Below the pieces are notes generated by a model. That model was not told where the DNA came from, ran no database searches, and was given only the letters and a program-made list of their open reading frames with translations. This document shows positions 39,201-48,526 of a stretch of DNA of 64,000 bases, piece after piece. The stretch is from Auxenochlorella pyrenoidosa. Taxonomy: Eukaryota > Chlorophyta > Trebouxiophyceae > Chlorellales > Chlorellaceae. The stretch covers positions 648,369-712,368 of the forward strand of contig KQ482066.1 of NCBI GenBank assembly GCA_001430745.1, read 5' to 3'. The translations under genes and the position numbers were made by a program. Each line of letters opens with the position of its first letter. Position 1 is the first letter of the stretch.

Positions 39201-40346
39201 AGCGGTCCTTGCACTGAGACAGCGGGACCGTCACGTCCTTGCGGTGCCCCAGCGCGGCAGCACACGGAATCTCCTTTGCATCGGGCAGATATCCCTGGTA
39301 GCACTTGACGCCAGCCTCATCCGGCTCGGGCGCAAGAGAGGTCTGCTGCTCTGGCGGCAGTGCCGTCCTGGTGAAGCACGGCCAGCGCGGGTCGTCTGGA
39401 CCCTCTGCAGGCCCATGCAGGACGCGTGGTCAGGCACAAGTGGGCTCGCCAAGTGCAGAGCAGGGCGGTCTCACAGGCAGGAGATGGGCTCACACTGGAA
39501 TGCCCTGCCAGAGCCCGGCTCAATCACACCGCGTACCGTGGCACTTCTCCCCGTGGTCTGTTTGCGTGCAGAGATACTCGTGGCAGCGGCGGCCGCACTC
39601 GCAGCTCCGCACCGCCAGGTTGCTGCAGTATGCTGCAGCAGGGTCGGCCAAGGCTGCTTTAAAGTTGCTGCAGCAGGCTGCAAACAAGTGGTTGCAGCCG
39701 CTTGCAGGTGTTGCAGCATGGTAGGCGTGAACTGCTCTTGGCTCATGCACGCGCGTCTGCCGTGCCACAACCCTGCCTCATCCCCAACGCACCTGCCCCA
39801 TTTGGGGTCTGGCGGCAGGGCCCTAAAAAGTCTATTTCGCACGCCTCTCCAGTGCGCCCAAATGGACACCTGCGGCCTACCAATGGACATGAAGCTTGTC
39901 CTTGAGACTCCAGGCGCTGTCCAAAAACCTTTGCACGCAACACCAGGGCATGCTGGCCAGGGCTAGCAACAGAAGAACTCGTCGCTGTTCGCACGACACG
40001 TACAACTCACACGCAGAGGCCGTCTCCTGCGCAGTTCCTGCATCATGGCCATGGTGATCCGGTTGTTGGTCTAGTGGGGGCTGGAACGAGCGAAGATGTG
40101 TTGATAAACAGTGCTGCAATTGGCTCTCAGTTGCAGGCGCCGGTTCAGGCGGCACCTTTGCAGGCGGTGGCCGCAGCAGCGCGGAAGAGCGGCGCAGCCT
40201 TCTGTCGGCAATGCGTTCATATCAGGTGTGACTCGCCCGTATTTTGTGCAGTCCGGGTGACAGACTCCCGGCCCCACTTCGGTGCGCTCCGCTCGCAGTC
40301 CCGCAGCCAGCAAGAGCAGGAGAGCGACGATCATGGCTGCCGACAT
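36246..40346 (-). CDS. EGF-like/exostosin GT47 glycosyltransferase, gene B
   Basis: Same architecture as gene A. ATG 40346 gives a signal peptide, MSAAMIVALLLLLAAGLRA, then CHPDCTKYG. The paralogous intron 1 donor reads GCGAGT instead of GTGAGT. Cysteine-rich exons follow: SCECGRRCHEYLCTQ (about 39590), CYQGYLPDAKE (about 39295), VPLSQCKDRCNMRG (about 39205) and FCMCDRGFTGEACEAEVNTC (about 38960). The exostosin domain: FKVYMYELPSQVAFEKAR (about 38490), FFLPAFNMAYTGWG (about 38140), PFWNRTQGRDHFFWMVTDRG (about 38030), YGCIHPLRDVIAVPHQ (about 37720), KFCLAPYGC (about 37195), MLAGCVPVIVQ (about 36890) and the end LRRKHLNLKSLYVGTYDSVTQ. Donor and acceptor sugars are unknown. Divergent from the methyltransferase gene at 41134. 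Confidence 0.88.
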
Positions 40347-40388
40347 CAACTCATGGTGTTGAGGTCAGGGGCGAAGGCCTGCGGTGAC
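40229..40388 (-). repeat. 160-base duplicated block, copy 2 (5' end of GT47 gene B)
   Basis: Matches 19901-20060 without gaps. It includes exon 1 with the signal peptide, the first intron donor and about 40 bases upstream of the ATG. Confidence 0.88.
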
Positions 40389-41133
40389 AAGCCTGCATCT
40401 GCCGCCCGCCGCCCCCCCTGCTGTGCATCGCTGCACTCCCCATCTGCCGCCGGGCATCGCGCAGACAGCAGGCATCTTCCAGACCCCATCTGTAGTGCAC
40501 CATTGCAGTTATCAAACTGCCAACAAACTCTGCCCCTCACCTGCATGGGAACCCCTTGCTGGTGCCAATACGACGACAACACCCAGGCTGGTCCCAACCG
40601 CCTGCATGGCCAGCTGCCTGCAGTCTTGCCCCGCCTTGCTGCAGCTATTTGGCAGTATTTGTTGGCTGAATCTACGCTGCTGCAACGCAAGATCCAGCGC
40701 TGCCCAGGTGCAACAGCAGCAGCACCGCAGCGCGGCGCCCACAACCATCAGCAGCTGGAGGCAGCAAGGTTGGCCCTCGCCTGGCTAGTAGGCAATCACC
40801 CCTGCCAAGCAATCTGCTTGATGTGCGTGCATTCAGGTCCCTGCTAGCGTCTCTGTTACCCAGGCTCCAGCTAGGCCACCTTGCCGCACAGCACCAGTTT
40901 GCGCTGCCGACTAACACTTGGCGCTGCCCTCCAACTGTTTTGCCCTCCGGTGATCGGGCTCCAACATTACTGCGCCAGGCAAGAAGACCACCCTCGGACC
41001 TCTCCTGACAGCGCCTGTGGCCAGCTGCAGGCGTGCTGTGAATGCTGTGTGCACGCAGCCTTGCGGCCCATCCCTAAGGATACACTCGCCATTCAGTCGC
41101 GAGAATCATTTAGAAAATAATTTAAACCCCGCC
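40347..41133. promoter_or_regulatory. Divergent intergenic region, GT47 gene B and methyltransferase
   Basis: About 790 bases between divergent starts. Apart from the duplicated block I see no gene or repeat. Open frames here have no family features. Confidence 0.45.
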
Positions 41134-44070
41134 ATGTTCTCAGCTCTGCAAGCGTCACACAAGGCCGTGTTGGTTCGGGCTCGCTCGGAGCAGGCCTTCA
41201 GGCCCCAGGCCATTGCTTCACATTCTACTGGCACGTCTTCGACGATCAAGAAGCCCAAGTGGGCAGGTGGATTGGGTGCAAGGGCCGCCAGGGTTCAGGC
41301 GGCGCTGTGTGCCAGGTGCAGCGTCGCAGCCGCCAGCAGCAGCTGAAGCTCTTGCAAGACCCTCCCCACGCCTTGCAGGCGACGACTTTCTGTCACGTCT
41401 GGTGAATGTCGCCATCGAGTCGCCGCTGTTTGGTGAGGGCGGGAGCAGGTGCCAGTCCCTGTAGCTCATGGCGGTGCAGGCAGTGCAGGTTTCCGACGGC
41501 CGTGCTTGCCATCTGCTCCCTGCCAGGCTCCCAAACGGCCTCCTTTTCCAACTGGACTCCCCCCCCNNNNNNNNNNNNNNNNNNNNNNNNNNNNNNNNNN
41601 NNNNNNNNNNNNNNNNNNNNNNNNNNNNNNNNNNNNNNNNNNNNNNNNNNNNNNNNNNNNNNNNNNNNNNNNNNNNNNNNNNNNNNNNNNNNNNNNNNNN
41701 NNNNNNNNNNNNNNNNNNNNNNNNNNNNNNNNNNNNNNNNNNNNNNNNNNNNNNNNNNNNNNNNNNNNNNNNNNNNNNNNNNNNNNNNNNNNNNNNNNNN
41801 NNNNNNNNNNNNNNNNNNNNNNNNNNNNNNNNNNNNNNNNNNNNNNNNNNNNNNNNNNNNNNNNNNNNNNNNNNNNNNNNNNNNNNNNNNNNNNNNNNNN
41901 NNNNNNNNNNNNNNNNNNNNNNNNNNNNNNNNNNNNNNNNNNNNNNNNNNNNNNNNNNNNNNNNNNNNNNNNNNNNNNNNNNNNNNNNNNNNNNNNNNNC
42001 TTCCGCAGGAGTGCTGAAGGAGGGCGCCCGCAAGCGGATCAAGGACACGGCGGAGCGTCGCGGCGTGCCCTGGCAGCAGCGTGTGTTTGAGCTGGAGCAT
42101 TCTGGTGGGCGTGGGGCCATTGACGGGATGGTCCTCCTGCTCACTGCTCGCCTGCCCAGCTCCGACCGCAGCAGCTTCTGCTGCATGCTTGCCTGCCCTG
42201 GATGCACACACCCGACTGCGCTCCCCTGCAGGCGTGTTTGAGATCAAGGACGAGATTGAGGACAGGTCCCTGGCCTACCCTTCATACTACACTCGAGCCT
42301 TCCATGGTGCGCTCTGTCGCCAGGTGGTCAGCCACTGGATTCGTAGAATTGCTTTTGAAGGGAGAACTTCGTTCCATGGTGGCTCGCCCCTCCAGTGGCA
42401 CCATGTGCTGACTTGGAGTGCGCTGCCCGCGTGCCTTGCATTCAGGGTACGATGAGGGCAACCTGAGCTGGCTGGCCGCTCTGGAGGCGGAGCCTGCCAC
42501 CGATGTCATGGCCCTGCTGCCCTGGGCGAAGAATGAGCAGACGCTCACGGGGCCCGCTGCACAGGTGTGCAAAGTGGAACTGCGTGGGCAATTGGTGTAT
42601 GACATGCACGCTGCGAGGCTTCCCATCAACTGCAGTGTCAGCTGGCAACCACCGGCACGGCAAACGCACACACGGCAAGCACTGGCACGCTCCCGCATTG
42701 TGCAGGTGCGCCTGCGCCAGGCCACGCTCACTGCCATTCGCAAGTTTGCTGCCGACACCAAGCTCAAGGAGCCGAAGAACATTCTGGACGCTGGCTGCTC
42801 AGGTAGGGGCGCGCAGAGTGAACGGCACAGACGATTTCTGCAGACATCCCTGGTGCTCTCCATCAGCATGTGCCCTTGCGTGTCTGCTGTACCCGCCTTC
42901 TAGCGCGACAGATGGCACATCTGTTTGGGTAATGGTGCACGCCTGCTTGGTTGCAGCTCTCCTTGGCTCAACACGCGTGCAGTTTCCTTCTCGCCCCGCT
43001 GAGCTGGCTGCAGTGGGCATCTGCACGCGCTGGCTGGCAGGCGAATACCCCTCTGCCCAGGTCCTGGGCATGGACCTCTCTCCATACATGCTGGCAGTGG
43101 CAGAGCTGCGCGAGCGGCAGTGGGAGCAGCGGCGGGCGCTGCAGCAGTCGGGCGCCTCGCCAGCGGCGGGCCTGCTTGCCGATGCTGCGGCGGTGGGAGC
43201 AGACGCCATCCCTGGCTCCGCGCGGCGCCGACGCATCACCTACCGCCATGGCATGCTGGAGAAGAGCGGGCTGCCCAGCAGGAGCCAGGACCTGGTGGCG
43301 GTGCAGTTCCTCATCCACGAGTGCCCCGCAGCCATCATCTCGCAAATGGTGAGAGCCTTTGACTCTCAGTGCCTCTGCACTTTGGCTGCGACCCCGGGCA
43401 CGTGGAGCAGAAGCCCACAACGCCAGCCGCCTGCCTGCAACAGGCTGCAGCATATCCGCGCAGGCTGTATTGAGTGCTCGGGCTCCCTCCCTCACCACAC
43501 GCGCGCTGCAGATCCAAGAGTGCAAGCGCCTGCTGCGCCCAGGCGGCGTGTTGGCCTTTGTAGACATCAACCCCGACAGGTGCGCAGCCCAGCCGGGACA
43601 AAGTGCAGGGCTTGTCATCTGGAGGTGCTCCTTAAGGCTAGCGCTGTCAAGGAGCATGCCACGCTGCTGTGATGTGGGTTGTCCGAGGCAAGAGCACCGC
43701 CCCTGTTTGCTGTCTGCAGTGCCGCGGGGCGCGGCATGCCGCCTGCAGTGGCCACGCTCATGAAGGCCACTGAGCCCTGGACCGACGAGGTAAGCTTGCA
43801 TGGTTGGCTTTCCGATCAGCGCCTGACCGACCGCCATGCCTGACGTTAGGCTGCACACACGGCCCATCCCTGTCCTTCTGCCAAAGCCACTCTCAAGCTA
43901 TGCCAAGCCATCTTCTTGACCCAGTCATGTCTCCCTTTATTCTCCTCCTCCGTAGTACTACTGGTACCCTCTTGAGAAGGAGATGGCCAAGGCGGGTTTC
44001 AGGCATGTATCGAACAGCGAGCTCGACCCGCGCCACCGCATCGTCCTTGGGCACCTTGCATGAAGGGTGA
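41134..44070 (+). CDS. Class I SAM-dependent methyltransferase, probably plastid
   Basis: Class I (UbiE/Methyltransf_11-like) methyltransferase; substrate unknown. ATG 41134 starts MFSALQASHKAVLVRARSEQ, a Ser/Ala/Arg-rich stretch without acidic residues up to Glu18 that resembles a chloroplast transit peptide. Exons: DDFLSRLVNVAIESPLFG (about 41380-41435), then the gap, GVLKEGARKRIKDTAERRGV (about 42010), FEIKDEIEDRSLAYPSYYT (about 42240), GYDEGNLSWLAALEAEPATD (about 42450), and motif I NILDAGCS joined to VGICTRWLA (42780/43010). Next are VLGMDLSPYMLAVA (about 43065), DLVAVQFLIHECPAA (about 43290), CKRLLRPGGVLAFVDINP (about 43520) and a final exon pair EYYWYPLEKEMAKAGF to LGTLHEG. The N gap (41567-41999) may hide an exon. 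Homologues are known in algae and plants without a firm function. Confidence 0.8.
41567..41999. other. Assembly gap (433 N)
   Basis: The gap begins directly after a run of C and lies inside the methyltransferase gene, between the exons ending SPLFG and beginning GVLKEGAR. Confidence 0.95.
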
Positions 44071-44829
44071 CGGAAGGCCGGCATGCGGCCTCATGAATCG
44101 TCCCTTTGTGAAACCCGATGCAGCTGCATGTTCTTTTCTGTACCCTTCCGATCGCCTGATATTATCGATGCGTCCATTGACAAGCATTCTTTCGTACGAT
44201 GAACATGCATCCCCTGGACTGCGCTTGCAGTTTTTTCAGGCCCGGAGGCGTTGATTTCCTTGGACATAAATTCCCTCGGATGTAAAGTAGATCGCAGGAC
44301 GAGGGCTGGACTGCAGGCTCGGTCTGCGATGAGCCTGCAAGAGCAGAAGCGCTGCAGGCACCGAGAGCCACCGCTGTAACTGTAACTATGATTTTTAGGC
44401 AGGCAGGCGTTCTCCTCACGCACCGCATTAGAGGACGCTGTTGGTAGTTCGTTACAACCAGGTGCTGCTAGAACCTGCCAGCCCACTTGAGGGATGTGGG
44501 CTGGCAATATGCATCAACCGGGTTGCCGGCTCTGGCGGCGGCAGGCAGCGGTGCTGGCCAGCCTGCCTTTAAAACCTTAGTTTGCACCTCTAGAGACCCC
44601 GAAAGCCATTGCAAACATTTTGCAGCCCCTTAGTGTAGTGTGGATGCTACGTGGATGTCTGTTTCGCCCTTCTCGCGCCGACAGCATGCTTTGCGTGCGG
44701 CGCCTTCAGCGCGCTGAAGGCAGCCGCTTCGCCCTGCACCGGCCTCTGCAAGCCTCGATCTGTCAGCCCTCGCCGGGAAGGTGGCTAATCCCAGCCTTCC
44801 CACTCTTTACTCAGGGCACAGTCTTCACC
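44071..44829. other. Intergenic: methyltransferase 3' UTR and RPS14 promoter
   Basis: Both flanking genes read rightward. TGTAA occurs at 44281-44285, 44375-44379 and 44381-44385 and may end the methyltransferase transcript. No other gene seen. Confidence 0.45.
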
Positions 44830-46124
44830 ATGGCTCCCAAGCGCCGCACCACGCAGGTGAGCGGCGGTTTCAAGCTTCAGAAAGCCGGCAGCCCTCCAGC
44901 TGGCGCCATGCTGCTGGCGGCGGGCATGCAGGGGTGGCAAGGCCTGGGCCGCCTCTCTAGCTGCCCTGGCTGGCCTTTGGCTGCTAGCAGTGAGCTCTGT
45001 GACTTCCGAGCAGCAGGCTCGCAGGCGCTCCGCAGCCAGCCGTCACGGCCTGTCTGCCGCCGCTGGGCAGCCCTTCTGCCGCCGCTTGCTCGCCCGTCAA
45101 TGTCTTCTCTGACTTTGTTCTGCTCCCTGCAGGAGGAGAACACCACCCTCGGCCCGGCCACCCGGTGCGAATGTGTGATTTGCAGTCCTGTGTGTGTCCT
45201 GTGTGTTGCCAAAGGGGGACCGCTGGTTGGCGCAAGTCATCAGAGCCGCGCTCCTACGGTCTGCACGTGCTCAAGCTTGGTGCCACCTTTTCCTGCTTGC
45301 TTGCAGTGAGGGCGAGCTGGTGTGGGGTGTGGCCCACATCTTCGCCTCGTTCAACGACACCTTCGTCCACGTGACTGATCTGTCCGGCAAGGTGCGGCCG
45401 CCATCTGCAGTGCCTCTTTTCCTCTACTCGTCACTCTCGCTTCCCGGCATCACGGCCGGTGCGCTGCCGCAGCGCACCTGTAGGACGCCGCAGTCACGCG
45501 CCCCTTGCACCTGTCCGGCTGCGTTGTGCTGCTGGCGTGCCTCGTCAATCAAAACCCGGCTCAGGACACCTTATGCGCGCGGTCCTGAGATGCCTGCCTC
45601 TCTAACAACGCACCCCCGCTGTTCTGCCCGGCCGCAGGAGACCCTGGTGCGCGTGACCGGCGGCATGAAGGTGAAGGCGGACCGCGACGAGTCCTCCCCC
45701 TACGCCGCCATGCTTGCCGCGCAGGACGTGGCCGCGCGCTGCAAGGTGCGGGGCGGCAGGGGGCCCCAACGCCGGCGCTGGTGCCGATGCAATGCTGCCG
45801 TGATGTTGGCGCGCCATCTGTGAAGGCGGCATCAGCGGGGAGCAATGCACACCAGCGGGTTGTTTGGCGACAGCGTTGCGAGTTGAGTTTACAAATCCAA
45901 CCTTGGCTGTCTGTTCCTCCGCGCAGGAGCTGGGCGTGAACGCGCTGCACATCAAGCTGCGCGCCACCGGTGGCAACCGCACCAAGACCCCCGGCCCCGG
46001 CGCCCAGTCCGCGCTGCGCGCGCTGGCCCGCTCTGGCATCAAGATCGGCCGCATCGAGGATGTGACCCCCATCCCCACCGACTCCACCCGCCGGAAGGGT
46101 GGCCGCCGCGGTCGCCGCCTGTGA
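44830..46124 (+). CDS. RPS14: 40S ribosomal protein uS11 (S14)
   Basis: Small-subunit protein of the platform that contacts mRNA near the E site. Five exons: 44830-44856 (MAPKRRTTQ), 45133-45164 ([10 protein letters not shown]), 45307-45391, 45638-45745 and 45927-46124. The joins are in frame with canonical GT-AG introns ending in GCAG. The product is about 150 residues and contains [75 protein letters not shown] and the basic end [14 protein letters not shown] that is diagnostic for eukaryotic uS11. Full length, no anomalies. Confidence 0.97.
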
Positions 46125-47009
46125 GCGCGCCCGCGCGGTCGTCCCGCCCGGCCGGGCCGGGCCGGCCGGCGGTGCGCCTCAGGCGTCCACGCTCGGCACG
46201 GCAGCTCAGGCAGCGCGCGCTGCCTGACTGTCGTGTGGTGGGCTCGCCGACGCGTGTGCGGCGTCGCCGGCTGCCGGCGCCTGCAGGGCAGCACGCCGCC
46301 ATGGGCCCCCGTGGCGGCTGCTGCCTGAAGGAAGGAGGCTGGAGCAACAAATGTTTGTGCTGGCATGCGCTTGCTGCGTTTGAGGTCCTCAGCATGCTGT
46401 AAGTCGTGCCGCGCAAGCGCCCATTAGGCATGTGCCATCGCCAGGGAGCGATGCCTTGAGAAGAGCGGGTGCAGCCATGGAGGAGTAAGCGCTGAACCGC
46501 TTGATTAATAGCTTTTGAGCCAATTGTGAATTTGGGCGCGGAATCCATGTGACGAGCAGGCTTGGAGTGAAATTAGAGTGCTGGTTGGATGTTGCTGACC
46601 ATCAACAACATTGAGAGTTGGCCCCTGGGTGCTGATGTGTGCTGCCGCTGGGCAACCCCATGCCTGATTCCTGAGCGACGTGCGTCTTTTCAGCGCCGAA
46701 TTGATCTTCTCCATTGCAGTTTTGTTTTCCCTCTCACATACACTGTCCAGCCTTCCCGGAACGCAAAACATCAACACAGCTTGGCTATCGGCAAGTCCTT
46801 GCACGAGCGAGTGTGGTAGCCGCCTGGTCTGCACAAGTCACACTGCGATCGCTGCTGCCGCCGCTGTTTTGCGGGGGCTGGCTTGGTGCCCTGCCGCTGC
46901 CGCCACTCGCCGTGGAACTGCGCCCACCCGCTTCCGTTTTGCTGCAGGTTCTCCAAACAAGCAGGCGACCAGTCAAGACCAAGCAACAGGGGCAGACTCA
47001 CAGTAGGCC
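46125..47009. other. Intergenic: RPS14 3' UTR and MED6 promoter
   Basis: Both flanking genes read rightward. It holds the uS11 3' UTR up to about 46420 and the MED6 promoter. I see no other gene or repeat. Confidence 0.45.
46398..46402 (+). terminator. TGTAA poly(A) signal of RPS14
   Basis: It lies 274 bases after the uS11 stop, like the long 3' UTR of RPS12 in this window. Confidence 0.5.
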
Positions 47010-48341
47010 ATGGCAGTGACGAGTGGAGCGGGCGCGGGCGATGTGCCGTCGTCCGCCCTCACAGAGGACCTGCTGGGCCTGTCGTGGCGCGACGACATGT
47101 GGCTTGCCGCCTTTGGCCTGCACCACGGCAACGTGCTCGACTACTTTGCCCTGTCGCCCTTCTACGACCGGAAGTGCAACAACGAGCGCGGCATGATGGC
47201 GGGCAAGCCGCGCTCGCAGCCCCCGTAAGTGGGCTCGGCGGATCAGCCATTCAAGCGGCTTGATGCAGCCTTGCAAGGCTGTGTTTCCTTGTTCCCAGCT
47301 GGTTGCATTTGCCCATCTAGAAAGAGGCAATAAATGTTGCAGGCCAGAGCCCCAATAGCTTCTGCAGCTGGCTCAAGAATCAACTGGCCCCCACCCCCTC
47401 GTGCTGCAGGGCCATGGGGGAGGGCGTCGAGTACCTGCTGGCCGACTCGCAGCCCCCCCACCTGTTCATCCTGCGCAAGATGTACCGCCACGCACTGGGC
47501 GCCATCACCACCCTTGCCTTCTACTACATACTGGATGGCACCATCTACCAGGCGCCGCCGCTGCAGGCTGCGCTGCTGGCGCGCATGGTGCGTGGAGTCT
47601 GGGGGGCCATGGTGGCCTGGCCCGCGTGTGCACTCGAGGGGCCGCGCTGAATGTGGCAGGCACAGCGCGCTTTTAAAATGTTTCTTTGCGCGTGGCTGAC
47701 AGGAGGCCGCCCCTGGCTCCACCCCTCCCTCTTTGTTCCCTCCCTGCAGCAACGCTGCATGTACTGCATCAAGGGCGCCTTCACGGACATGCAGCAGGAC
47801 CTGTCGCCGCTGTCGCAGCTGGTGGCCGCCCAGGCGGGGCGGGGGGGGCAGCAGGGCGCGCTGGAGCGGGAGCTGGCGGCGGGGCGGGATGTGGCGCGCG
47901 CGCTGACGGCGGCCGACCGCGAGCAGCAGCAGCGGGTGGAGGCCAATGTGCGGCACGTGCTGCGCCAGGTGAGCTGCCGGCCGGGCCAGGCTTGGGGCAT
48001 GTTCAACACGGGAGGAGGGCAAGCCTCTGATCCGATGCTTTTGAGAATTGCAGAAAGTTATGATTTGTTGCTTTCCTTGGCGTGTGTGTCAGACCGTTGC
48101 GGCAGCAGCCACCCAACTCGGTGTGTGCTTCCTGCCTGGACATGTGCAGTTTCCGCTCCCCGTGCTCACTGCGCTGCTGGAGGCGGAAAAAGGTGCCGGA
48201 GCGGCAGGTGCTGCTTCGCAGCTGCCAAATGGGCTACCCATGGACGGCACGAGCGGGGCGGCAGCGCAAGCAGGAGCGACAGCGGGCGGCGCAACCACCG
48301 GGCCGCCGCCACTGCCATCGGCTGTGGCTAGCGGGCTGTGA
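47010..48341 (+). CDS. MED6: Mediator complex subunit 6
   Basis: Head-module subunit of Mediator, linking regulators to RNA polymerase II. Exon 1 (47010-47224) carries LGLSWRDDMWLAAFGLHHG and NVLDYFALSPFYDRKCNNE, the family hallmark. The second exon (about 47410) continues AMGEGVEYLLADSQPPHLF, ILRKMYRHALGAITTLAFYY and ILDGTIYQAPPLQAALLARM. The third (about 47749-47968) carries RCMYCIKGAFTDMQQDLSPL and a coiled helix ending EANVRHVLRQ. The final exon starts in the FPLPVLTALLEAEKG region (about 48150) and ends in a low-complexity Ala/Gly/Pro tail. Length about 290 residues, in the MED6 range. It converges on the NXPE-like gene with only 185 bases between stops. Its stop-codon surroundings are repeated in the 3' UTR. 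Confidence 0.94.
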
Positions 48342-48464
48342 CACGCAAAGCAGCAGGAGCTGCAGGCCACGCGTGCTGCTTGTCAGCGGGCTGTAAGTGC
48401 AGAGAGACTTTGACATGCAAGGCACCAGAGACGGCAGCCCACACGTGCTGGCTCAGCGGGCTGG
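48330..48464 (+). repeat. Degenerate repeat of the MED6 stop region in its 3' UTR
   Basis: AGCGGGCTG occurs at the stop (48330, CTGTGA), again at about 48386 (CTGTAAG) and at about 48455. The units in between are loosely similar, including an ACGTGCTG or GCGTGCTG core. Confidence 0.7.
48392..48396 (+). terminator. TGTAA poly(A) signal of MED6
   Basis: It lies 51 bases after the stop, inside the second copy of the stop-region repeat. Another TGTAA is at 48479-48483. Confidence 0.45.
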
Positions 48465-48526
48465 TTTGTGCGGCAACCTGTAATGGCTGCACTGAGGCAT
48501 CACATTAGCCGGTCGGCCGTGAATTG

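Noticed and set aside
40074..40847. 257-codon open frame on the + strand
   Set aside because: It lies antisense to the signal-peptide exon of GT47 gene B, has no domain-like pattern, and reflects GC-rich antisense openness.
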